A model generated the notes under the pieces. The model saw only the letters and a list, made by a program, of their open reading frames with translations. It was not told the origin of the DNA and did no database searches. Shown one piece after another: positions 57,006-64,000 of a stretch of 64,000 nt of DNA; within the stretch, counting starts at the first letter, position 1, and the number at the start of each line of letters is the position of its first letter. The position numbers and the translations under genes were made by a program. Where the stretch lies: contig NZ_JAJSOK010000032.1 of NCBI RefSeq assembly GCF_021283305.1, forward strand, positions 1-64,000. Direction: 5' to 3'. Source of the stretch: Pseudonocardia kujensis (lineage in GTDB: Bacteria; Actinomycetota; Actinomycetes; Mycobacteriales; Pseudonocardiaceae).

Positions 57006-58696
57006 GGCCTCTCCAGATAGCGGTGGACGAGCGACACGGCCATCGCCCCGTCCCCGACGGCCGACGCGACCCGCTTCACGGACTCGGCCCGCGCGTCCCC
57101 GGCGACGAAGACCCCCGGCAGGCTCGTCTCCAGGTGCAACGGGTCACGGTCCTCGGTCCATCCCGCGGGGCGCCTGCCCTCGACGACGAGGTCCGGCCCC
57201 GCCAGGACGAACCCGCCGGCGTCGCGCTCGACGAGCTCGCCGAGCCAGTCCGTGCGCGGGGTCGCGCCGATGAACACGAAGAGGTACCCGGCGTCGACGG
57301 TCTCGGTCTCGCCGGTGTTGCGGTCCCGAAGGGTGAGCTTCTCCAGATGCTCGCCGCCCGTCGCCTCGACGACCTCGGTGCACGTGCGCACGGTGATCTC
57401 CGGGATGCCGTCGATCTGCTCGATGAGGTACTGCGACATCGACGCCTGCAGGCTCGGCCCGCGCACCAGCATCGTGACGCTGCGGGCGTGCCGGGAGAAG
57501 TAGACCGCGGCCTGACCTGCGGAGTTGGCCCCGCCGACGATGTAGACGTCGGCGCCGGCGCAGCCCGCCGCCTCCGTCAGCGCGGATCCGTAGAACACGC
57601 CGCGGCCGGCCAGGTCGGCCAGGCCCGGGGCGTCGAGCTCGCGGTAGCTCACGCCGGTGGCGAGCACGACGGCGTGCGCGTGGATGGCGCTGCCGTCGGC
57701 GAACCGGACCGTGCGGGCGGGCCCGTTGGCCTCCAGAGCGACGACCTCCCGGGCGGTCAGCAACTCCGCGCCGAGCCGGACGGCCTGGCGCCGGGCACGG
57801 TCGGTGAGCTGCGCACCCGAGACCCCGTCGGGGAAGCCCAGGTAGTTCTCGATCCGGGAGCTCTGCCCGGCCTGGCCGCCGGTCGCGGTGCGCTCGACCA
57901 GCACCGTCCGCAGGCCCTCCGAGGCGCCGTACACGCTCGCGCCGAGACCGGCCGGGCCGCCGCCGATCACGATCAGGTCGTAGAAGTCCGTGACCGGGAC
58001 GGTCGCCAGTCCGACGCGCTCGGCGAGCTGCATCTCGTCCGGCGCGACCAGGCACTCGCCGGCGGGCGAGATCACCACGGGCAGGTGCGAGTCGTCGACG
58101 CCCGCCGCCTGCAGCAGGCGCGCGGCCTCCGGCTGGTCGACGGGGTACCAGCGGTAGGGCACCTGGTTGCGGGCCAGGAAGTCCCGGACCTGGTGCGAGC
58201 GGGCGGACCAGCGGTGGCCGATCACGCGGGTCTCGCAGACCTCCTTGTGCGGGGCGGCCCGCCAGGCGTCGATCATCGCGTCGACGACGGGGTAGAGCTT
58301 CTCCTCCGGGGGGTCCCAGGGCTTGAGCAGGTAGTGGTCCAGGTCGACGACGTTGATCGCGGTGATGGCGGCGTCGGTGTCGGCGTAGGCCGTCAGCAGG
58401 ACCCGCCGGGCCGCGGGGTACAGGTCCATGGCCTGCTCGAGGAACTCCAGCCCGTTCATCCCGGGCATGCGGAAGTCCGCGAGCAGGACGGCGACGTCGT
58501 TGCCGCGCAGCGCCATCTCCCTCAGCGCGTCGAGGGCCTGGTGCCCCGACTCGGCGCGCACGACACGGAACGTCTCGCCGTAGCGGCGCCGCAGGTCGCG
58601 GGCCACGGCGCGGGAGACGCTGGGGTCGTCGTCGACGGTGACGAGGGCGGGCTTGGCAGGGACGAGCGAGGAGGCAGCCTCCGGCATGACACCCAT
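57002..58696 (-). CDS. Receiver domain fused to thioredoxin-reductase-like flavoprotein
   Basis: A 564-residue fusion. Residues 15-140 are a response-regulator receiver (acidic VDDDP, phospho-acceptor Asp74 in LLADFRMPG, Lys in LLKPWD). Residues 150-220 resemble a glutaredoxin-like piece (CETRVIGHRWSARSHQVRDFLARNQVPYRWYPVD). From 235 on is a TrxR-type FAD/NADPH fold: DLIVIGGGPAGLGASVYGASEG, NYLGFPDGVSG, VYIVGGANSAGQAA, GVFVAGDARAESVKRVASAVGDGAMAV. The redox CAxC of thioredoxin reductases is absent; the region reads FYGSALTEAAGC. It is the likely phospho-partner of the kinase gene that it overlaps. Confidence 0.92.
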   Translation of the reverse strand: MGVMPEAASSLVPAKPALVTVDDDPSVSRAVARDLRRRYGETFRVVRAESGHQALDALREMALRGNDVAVLLADFRMPGMNGLEFLEQAMDLYPAARRVLLTAYADTDAAITAINVVDLDHYLLKPWDPPEEKLYPVVDAMIDAWRAAPHKEVCETRVIGHRWSARSHQVRDFLARNQVPYRWYPVDQPEAARLLQAAGVDDSHLPVVISPAGECLVAPDEMQLAERVGLATVPVTDFYDLIVIGGGPAGLGASVYGASEGLRTVLVERTATGGQAGQSSRIENYLGFPDGVSGAQLTDRARRQAVRLGAELLTAREVVALEANGPARTVRFADGSAIHAHAVVLATGVSYRELDAPGLADLAGRGVFYGSALTEAAGCAGADVYIVGGANSAGQAAVYFSRHARSVTMLVRGPSLQASMSQYLIEQIDGIPEITVRTCTEVVEATGGEHLEKLTLRDRNTGETETVDAGYLFVFIGATPRTDWLGELVERDAGGFVLAGPDLVVEGRRPAGWTEDRDPLHLETSLPGVFVAGDARAESVKRVASAVGDGAMAVSLVHRYLERP

Positions 58697-58774
58697 CCTG
58701 CACTGCCCGGCCTCGGAGGGGCACGGCCATTCGCCAGCAGCGCCCCCGTGTTCGCCCTCGGCTGGACGGACGGT

Positions 58775-60727
58775 TCAGCCCATGCGTTCCCGCAGGCCGC
58801 TGGCACGGCTCACCGGGCGGGCGATGGCGGCGCGGACGGCCTCCTCGCTGCCCACGATGCGGACGGCGGCACGGGCGCGGGTGACCGCCGTGTACAGCAG
58901 CTCGCGGGTGAGCAGCGGCGACTCCGGGGGCGGCAGCACCACCGTGACCCGGGCGAACTGGCTGCCCTGGCTGCGGTGGACCGTCATGGCGTGCACCGTC
59001 TGCACGCCGCCGAGCCGGGCCGGCGCGAAGGACTGGGGCGCGTTGGGCCGGCCGAACACCGCCCGCAGCGCACCGCCCTGCCGCACGACGACGCCGGTGT
59101 CGCCGTTGTACAGCCCGAGGTCGTAGTCGTTGGCCGTGACGAGCAGGGGGCGTCCGGGATACCACGGCCCCGGCTGGCCGGGCGCGACCTCGTCGAACCC
59201 GGGCAGCGCGTGCGCGAGCCAGCGCTCGACCTCCAGCCCCCAGCGGGTGACGCCGTACGGGCCGCGGCGGTGGGCGCAGAGCAGGCGGTGCCGCTCGAGG
59301 GCGTCGAGCGCCTCGCCGGTGCGGCCGGCGACCGCCGCGCCGATCAGCGCACCGGAGGCGTCGACGACGTCCGCCCGCAGGTCCTCCAGACCCGCCGGCT
59401 CCCGCACCTGCACGTCGCTCTCGACGAAACGCAGGTCGGGCCGGGCCTCGCGGAGCAGGGCGACCGCCGCGTCGGCATCGCCCGCCTGGACCGCGCCGGC
59501 GAACTCGGCGATGCCGCCGTCGAAGCGCCAGGTGTGCCGCAGCGTGACCACGCCGTGGACCACCGGCGGATCCTCGCTGCCGAGCGCGCCGATCCCGCGG
59601 AGCCGGTCCTCCAGCCCCGGCTCGGGCCGGCCGCCGGCGCGGGCGAGGTCACCGAGCACCGCGCCCGCCTCGACGGACGCGAGCTGGTCGGGGTCGCCGA
59701 CCAGCACGAGCCGGGCGTCGGGCCGGACCGCCTCGAGCAGCCGGGCCATGAGCGTGAGGGAGACCATGGAGGTCTCGTCGACGACCACGACGTCGTGCGG
59801 GAGGCGGTTGGCCCGGTCGTGCCGGAAGCGGCTCGACGACCCGGGCCGCCGCCCGAGCAGCCGGTGGATCGTCGACGCCGACGGGGAGCCCACGCGCGCC
59901 CGGTCCTCCTCCGGCAGCTCGGCGGTGTGCTGGGCGACCGCCTCGCCCAGCCGGGCCGCCGCCTTCCCGGTGGGGGCGACGAGCGCGACCCGCAGCGGCG
60001 ACGGCGAGCCGGTGGCCTCGTGCAGGTCGTGGAGCAGCGCGATCAGCCGGGCCACCGTGGTGGTCTTGCCGGTGCCGGGACCGCCCGCGAGCACGGTCAC
60101 CCGGCGCAGGGCGGCGACGGCTGCGGCGAGGCGCTGCAGGTCCGTGCCCTGCGGCGCGTTCGCCTCCGCCGCGCGGTCGAAGAGGCGGGCGAGCGCGCCG
60201 CGGAGCCGATCGGGGTCGACCTCGGGCTGCTCGGCGGAGGCACGGTCCCGCAGCTCACGGCGGACGAGCTCCTCCTCGGCCCAGTAGCGGTCGAGGTAGA
60301 GCAGGCCCCGCCCGCCCGTGACCGCGATCATCCGGAGCGGGCGCCCGGACGCGGCGTCGGCGCCGCTCGCGACCAGCGGGCTCTTCTCGACGGCCGTCCG
60401 CCACGCCGCCGGCTCGGGCCACGGCAGGGCGGACACGTCGACGGACTCCTCGCCCTCACCCAGCACCGTGTGCGCCACCTCGGCCAGGTCCACGCAGACC
60501 GAGCCGTTGCGGATCGCGCGGACGGCCAGGGCCACGGCGAGCAACACCTCCTCCGGCTCGCCGCCGGGATCACCGCCGAGGCGCCCGAGCCGGGTCGCGA
60601 CGTGCACGTCGGCGGCCGACAGCACCCCCGCGACGTTGAACTCACCCAGCAGACCCGCGGCGGTGCGGGCGGTGCGGAGGTCGTAGGGATCCCGCTCCGG
60701 GGCGGGCGCGGTCTGGGCGATGCTCAC
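58775..60727 (-). CDS. recD: Exodeoxyribonuclease V alpha subunit RecD
   Basis: A 650-residue 5'-3' helicase of the RecBCD complex. Walker A is VLAGGPGTGKTTTVARLIALLHDL; then VVDETSMVSLTLMARLL (motif II), VLVGDPDQLASVEAGAVLGDL (motif III), and the C-terminal motifs LVTANDYDLGLYNGD and VHAMTVHRSQGSQFARVTVVLP. GTG start overlapping the recB stop by 4 bp, the usual actinobacterial order recC-recB-recD. It closes the operon, with 78 bp to the receiver-flavoprotein gene. Confidence 0.95.
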   Translation of the reverse strand: MSIAQTAPAPERDPYDLRTARTAAGLLGEFNVAGVLSAADVHVATRLGRLGGDPGGEPEEVLLAVALAVRAIRNGSVCVDLAEVAHTVLGEGEESVDVSALPWPEPAAWRTAVEKSPLVASGADAASGRPLRMIAVTGGRGLLYLDRYWAEEELVRRELRDRASAEQPEVDPDRLRGALARLFDRAAEANAPQGTDLQRLAAAVAALRRVTVLAGGPGTGKTTTVARLIALLHDLHEATGSPSPLRVALVAPTGKAAARLGEAVAQHTAELPEEDRARVGSPSASTIHRLLGRRPGSSSRFRHDRANRLPHDVVVVDETSMVSLTLMARLLEAVRPDARLVLVGDPDQLASVEAGAVLGDLARAGGRPEPGLEDRLRGIGALGSEDPPVVHGVVTLRHTWRFDGGIAEFAGAVQAGDADAAVALLREARPDLRFVESDVQVREPAGLEDLRADVVDASGALIGAAVAGRTGEALDALERHRLLCAHRRGPYGVTRWGLEVERWLAHALPGFDEVAPGQPGPWYPGRPLLVTANDYDLGLYNGDTGVVVRQGGALRAVFGRPNAPQSFAPARLGGVQTVHAMTVHRSQGSQFARVTVVLPPPESPLLTRELLYTAVTRARAAVRIVGSEEAVRAAIARPVSRASGLRERMG

Positions 60728-63700
60728 CGGCCGCCTCCGAGGTCACCGAGATCGAACAGCCCGGGCTCGTCCGCCTCCACGTCCGCTGCCTTCCGCGGCC
60801 GTGAGCTCCGCTCCCGCGGATGCGGCGCCTCCGTGGGCTCGGGCAGGTCGAGCGGGAGCTCCACCCCCACCTCGTCGTCACCCACGATCGCCGCTTCTGC
60901 CGGCTCGACGCCACCGTCGGCCGGAAGCGGTCCCAACTGGCGATCTCGGGCGGGAGCTGCGGTGGGGCCCGGGGCGGCGTCGGGCGTGATCGACGTGTCG
61001 GACCGCTCGGCGCTGCCCTCGGCCGGCAGCGGGCCCGGACGGTGCTCTTCTGCAGGAGATGCGGCGGAGCCGAGGGTGATCGCCGCTCCGGACCGTTCGG
61101 CGCCACCCGCGGCCGCCTCCGGTCCCGACCGGCGATCATGGCGGGGGGAGCGGGCGTCGAGGACGTCCGAGAGCTCGGCGATCAGGGCGGCGGGCGGCTG
61201 CCAGCCGAAGACGCCGCACGGGGTGCCGTCGACCTGAGGGGTGTCCGCGCCGCACATCCCGCGGAGGAAGAGGTAGAGCACGCCGCCCAGGTGCCGCTCG
61301 GGGGAGTAGCCCGCGAGCCGCCAGCGCAGGAAGCGGTGCAGCGCGACCGAGTACAGCAGCGCCTGCAGCGGGTAGTGCGCGGCCTGCATCGCCGCAGCGA
61401 GCACCGGCGGGGCGTAGTGCGCGGCGGTCAGCGGCTCCCGGCCGCCCGGCCCGGAGGGGCCGAGCCAGTTCGTCTTGTAGTCGACGACGAGGAAGCGGCC
61501 GTCGACCCGCAGGACGGCGTCGATCGACCCGGTCAGGTACCCGCGCAGCGGCTGTCCGGCGAGCCCCGGCGCGGCGATCAGGTCGGGGTAGCCGGCGAGC
61601 GGGTCCCCGGCGGCCAGGTGCCGGCGCAGCACCGGTGCCAGGTCGCCGAGCGTGACCAGTCCGGCCGGCGTGTCGCCGCCGGCGAGCGGCATCTCGAAGT
61701 CCAGCTCCGCCAGCCGGTCGGCGGGCCGGACCGCCCGCAGGGCGCGGCCGCCCGCGAGCGGCCCCAGCGGCGTCTCGACGACGGGCCGCAGCGCCGCCGC
61801 GAGCGCCTCCGGATCCACATCGGCGGGCTGGCGGGCCAGCTCGTGGTCGACCCGGGCGCGCAGCTCGGCAGCCAGGTCGGCGGCGGTGGTGTCGAGGTGC
61901 TCGAAGACGGCGTGCACCAGCGTGCCGAACCCGGTGCCCAGCGGCAGCTCGGCCATCGGGGAGGGCACGTCCGCCCCGACCTCGGAGACGATCTCGACGA
62001 GATCGAGCTCGGCCTCGTCGTCCTTGCCCGGCGCCTCGGGCTCCGAGCCGACGCCCGGGGTCGGCGGCTCCGGCGTCTCGACGGCCGCGTGGTGGCCGTG
62101 GGCGTCGGCGGTCAGCGCGCTGTACGAGGTGCGCCGCCACGCCGCGTCGAGCCGGCGGGCGAAACGGGCCACCCCCAGCTCCGGCGGGTCGGCCCCGCGG
62201 TCCGGGGTCGGCGCGGGGGTGCGGTCGGCGAGCGTCTCGACCGCCACGCCCGGCACCGACCGCAGCAGCTCCAGCGCCGACGCGTCGGACGGCACCCGGT
62301 ACCCGGCCTCGGGCACGGTCCCGGCGGCGGGCCGCCCGACGAGCAGCCGGTGCAGCGCGGAGCACTCGGTCGTGGTGGTCGGCGCCCACCACGCCACCAC
62401 CTGGCACCGCGCCCGGGTGAGCGCGACGTACATCAGCCGCAGGTCCTCGCCGGCCTCCTCCGCGAGGTGTCGCTGCAGCCGCTCGCCGCGGTGCGGCCCG
62501 ACCGGCCCGCCGACGTCGAGGACGCGGGCGCCCTCGTCGTCGTGCACGAGCAGGACCTCGGCCTTGTCGTTGACCCAGCGGTCCCAGCCGAACGGCACGT
62601 AGACCACCGGGAACTCGAGCCCCTTGCTGCGGTGGACCGTGACGATCTGGACCGCGTCGGCGTCGGACTCCAGCCGGCGGCTCCGCTCGGTGGTGGTGTC
62701 CCTCGCGGCGTCGGCCATGCGGTGGCGCAGCCACTCGACCAGCGCCGACGGGCCGAGGTGCCGCTCCAGCGAGGCTCCGTGCAGCACCTGCCCGATGTGC
62801 CGCACGTCGGTGAGCCGCCGGTCGCCCTCGCGCAGCCCGAGCAGCCGCGAGGGCAGTCGGGTGCGGCTGGTGACCGCCTCCAGCAGCGCCGCGACGCCCC
62901 GCTCGGCCAGCACCGCGTGCCAGGCGCGCAGGTCGGTGCCCAGCTCGTCGATCAGCTCCTCGGCGCGCTCGCCGCACAGCTCCTCGACGGTGTGCCCGAC
63001 GAAGCAGGTCAGGGCGGCAGCCCGCAGCCGGGTGGCGCGCTGCGGTTGCTCGACGGCCTCGAGCAGGGTCAGCCACTCCGCCGCGGCCTCGGTGGTGAAC
63101 ACGCTGGTGGTGCCGGTGAGCACCGCGGGGACACCGGCCGCGGTGCACGCGTCGCGCACCTGGACGCCCTGCGCGTTGGTGCGGACCAGCACCGCCACGT
63201 CGCCGGCTCGCAGGTCCCGGCCCTCGACGGTCGCGGGGGAGGCGAGCAGGGCGGCGATGTCGGCGGCCACGTCCTCCGCCACCACCTCCCGCGCCTTCTG
63301 CGCCCGGCCCAGCCGCCGGCCGGTCAGCGGTTCGAGCCGGTCCCGGTCGACCACGCGCAGCCGGAACGGCTCGTCCGACGGGGCCCCGGCCAGCCGCCGC
63401 GCGGTGTGGTGCGCCTCCACCGGCCGGACGACGATCTGGTCCGACCCCAGCGCGACCTCGCCGAACACCCCGTCGAGCGCCTCGAGCAGCGCCTCGTCCG
63501 TGCGGTAGTTGGTCCCCAGCGTCCGCAGCTCGCCGGCCTCCTTCGCCGCCTCCAGGTAGGAGACGACGTCGGCCCCGCGGAAGGCGTAGATGGCCTGCTT
63601 GGGGTCGCCGATCAGGACGAGCGTGACGTGCCCGTGGAAGGCCCGCTGCAGGATCTCCCACTGCACCGGGTCCGTGTCCTGGAACTCGTCGACCAGCACG

Positions 63701-64000
63701 ACGTCGTAGCGGGCCTGCAACCGCTCGCGCGCCGCGGCGCCGCGCACCGGGTCGCGCAGCGCGCCGGCGAGGCGGGTGAGCATGTCGTCGTAGGAGAACA
63801 GCCGCCGGGCCCGCTTGCGCCGGTCGACCTCGCCCCGCACGGCCTTGGCGAAGTTGTACCGGACGCCGGCGACCGAGCCGGGCGTGGCGTCCGCGGGTTC
63901 GAGCCGGGCCTGCGGGTCGCCGACGGCCTGCCGCGCGAGCTTCAGCGCCTCGTCGCGGGAGAAGTCCGGCCGACCGGCGCCCGGCGCGGCGTACTTGCGC
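60724..64000 (-). CDS. recB: Exodeoxyribonuclease V beta subunit RecB (3' part; runs off window)
   Basis: About 1092 residues of RecB are inside the window; the N-terminal Walker A part lies beyond the right edge. Seen are DVVLVDEFQDTDPVQWEIL (motif II), VTLVLIGDPKQAIYAFRGADV (motif III), LGTNYRTDEALL (motif IV), VQIVTVHRSKGLEFPVVYVPFGW (motif V), DLRLMYVALTRARCQVV (motif VI) and the nuclease DYK in VVDYKTNWLG. After the nuclease domain there is an unusual tail of about 150 residues with repeats, ending ADEPGLFDLGDLGGGR. It overlaps recD by 4 bp. Confidence 0.95.
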   Translation of the reverse strand, partial: RKYAAPGAGRPDFSRDEALKLARQAVGDPQARLEPADATPGSVAGVRYNFAKAVRGEVDRRKRARRLFSYDDMLTRLAGALRDPVRGAAARERLQARYDVVLVDEFQDTDPVQWEILQRAFHGHVTLVLIGDPKQAIYAFRGADVVSYLEAAKEAGELRTLGTNYRTDEALLEALDGVFGEVALGSDQIVVRPVEAHHTARRLAGAPSDEPFRLRVVDRDRLEPLTGRRLGRAQKAREVVAEDVAADIAALLASPATVEGRDLRAGDVAVLVRTNAQGVQVRDACTAAGVPAVLTGTTSVFTTEAAAEWLTLLEAVEQPQRATRLRAAALTCFVGHTVEELCGERAEELIDELGTDLRAWHAVLAERGVAALLEAVTSRTRLPSRLLGLREGDRRLTDVRHIGQVLHGASLERHLGPSALVEWLRHRMADAARDTTTERSRRLESDADAVQIVTVHRSKGLEFPVVYVPFGWDRWVNDKAEVLLVHDDEGARVLDVGGPVGPHRGERLQRHLAEEAGEDLRLMYVALTRARCQVVAWWAPTTTTECSALHRLLVGRPAAGTVPEAGYRVPSDASALELLRSVPGVAVETLADRTPAPTPDRGADPPELGVARFARRLDAAWRRTSYSALTADAHGHHAAVETPEPPTPGVGSEPEAPGKDDEAELDLVEIVSEVGADVPSPMAELPLGTGFGTLVHAVFEHLDTTAADLAAELRARVDHELARQPADVDPEALAAALRPVVETPLGPLAGGRALRAVRPADRLAELDFEMPLAGGDTPAGLVTLGDLAPVLRRHLAAGDPLAGYPDLIAAPGLAGQPLRGYLTGSIDAVLRVDGRFLVVDYKTNWLGPSGPGGREPLTAAHYAPPVLAAAMQAAHYPLQALLYSVALHRFLRWRLAGYSPERHLGGVLYLFLRGMCGADTPQVDGTPCGVFGWQPPAALIAELSDVLDARSPRHDRRSGPEAAAGGAERSGAAITLGSAASPAEEHRPGPLPAEGSAERSDTSITPDAAPGPTAAPARDRQLGPLPADGGVEPAEAAIVGDDEVGVELPLDLPEPTEAPHPRERSSRPRKAADVEADEPGLFDLGDLGGGR
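60871..61143 (-). repeat. Imperfect repeats in the RecB C-terminal tail
   Basis: Three degenerate units of about 34 residues follow the nuclease domain: RHDRRSGPEAAAGGAERSGA, then EEHRPGPLPAEGSAERSDTS, then RDRQLGPLPADGGVEPAEAA, each followed by an isoleucine and an acidic or glycine pair. The tail is Pro/Ala/Glu-rich and likely disordered, leading to a short hydrophobic end motif (GLFDLGDL). Confidence 0.6.

Noticed and set aside
56993..61237. A 1414-codon plus-strand open frame over the kinase, flavoprotein and RecD genes
   Set aside because: It is antisense to three well-supported genes and shows only low-complexity residues.

Overview
The window is very GC-rich DNA from an actinobacterium. 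It has GTG starts, stop/start overlaps of the GTGA and ATGA type, several leaderless-looking promoters, RecBCD-type helicase genes and many TetR, MarR, ArsR and Lrp regulators. Gene content and style fit Pseudonocardiaceae, perhaps Pseudonocardia; that is an inference, not something the sequence proves. No rRNA, tRNA, insertion sequence, prophage or CRISPR array was recognised.

Layout. 1-11.9 kb: central and lipid metabolism (glycogen debranching enzyme, acyl-CoA dehydrogenase, SDR, thiolase, enoyl-CoA hydratase with a TetR regulator, basic amino acid decarboxylase), with two decayed genes (an IclR regulator and a BKACE-type enzyme) in the gaps. 12.2-23.9 kb: a five-gene, tightly coupled biosynthetic operon. 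SbnA-like and SbnB-like enzymes should make L-2,3-diaminopropionate (Dap). Between them lie a 1787-residue membrane NRPS-like protein (degenerate adenylation domain, Pro-rich linker, two nearly identical carrier domains, Pls-type membrane/left-handed beta-helix C-terminus), an intact A-PCP-TE NRPS, and a SyrP/TauD-like iron oxygenase. There is no canonical condensation domain. 25.2-31.8 kb: a three-gene operon for a 1457-residue SMC-like ATPase and two partners, in the order MukF-E-B or JetA-B-C, but with no JetD nuclease. 31.9-35.8 kb: sugar and nucleotide metabolism (xylulokinase-like, uronate dehydrogenase-like, dGTPase-like), with a 22-bp tandem repeat.

35.9-47 kb: accessory genes organised as regulator/target units: MFS exporter with a double Lrp, P450 with a TetR, MarR with an ABC exporter, ArsR with an AHSA1-domain protein, and SDR/TetR/APH-like phosphotransferase. 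Three gaps here carry clusters of a short palindrome (arms GCGTTATGG / CCATAACGC). 47-58.7 kb: gamma carbonic anhydrase, macro-domain protein, 5-formyl-THF cyclo-ligase-like protein, molybdopterin sulfoxide reductase, small membrane and stress proteins, an MFS protein, a Nudix hydrolase, and a signalling operon of UBP zinc finger, cyclic-nucleotide-domain histidine kinase and a receiver-thioredoxin-reductase-like fusion. 58.8 kb to the end: recD and the 3' part of recB.

The strongest candidate for an undescribed system is the Dap operon at 12173-23914. The SMC-like operon at 25201-31842 and the dispersed palindromes come next. All functions are read from the translated sequence and recalled family knowledge; no search was run.
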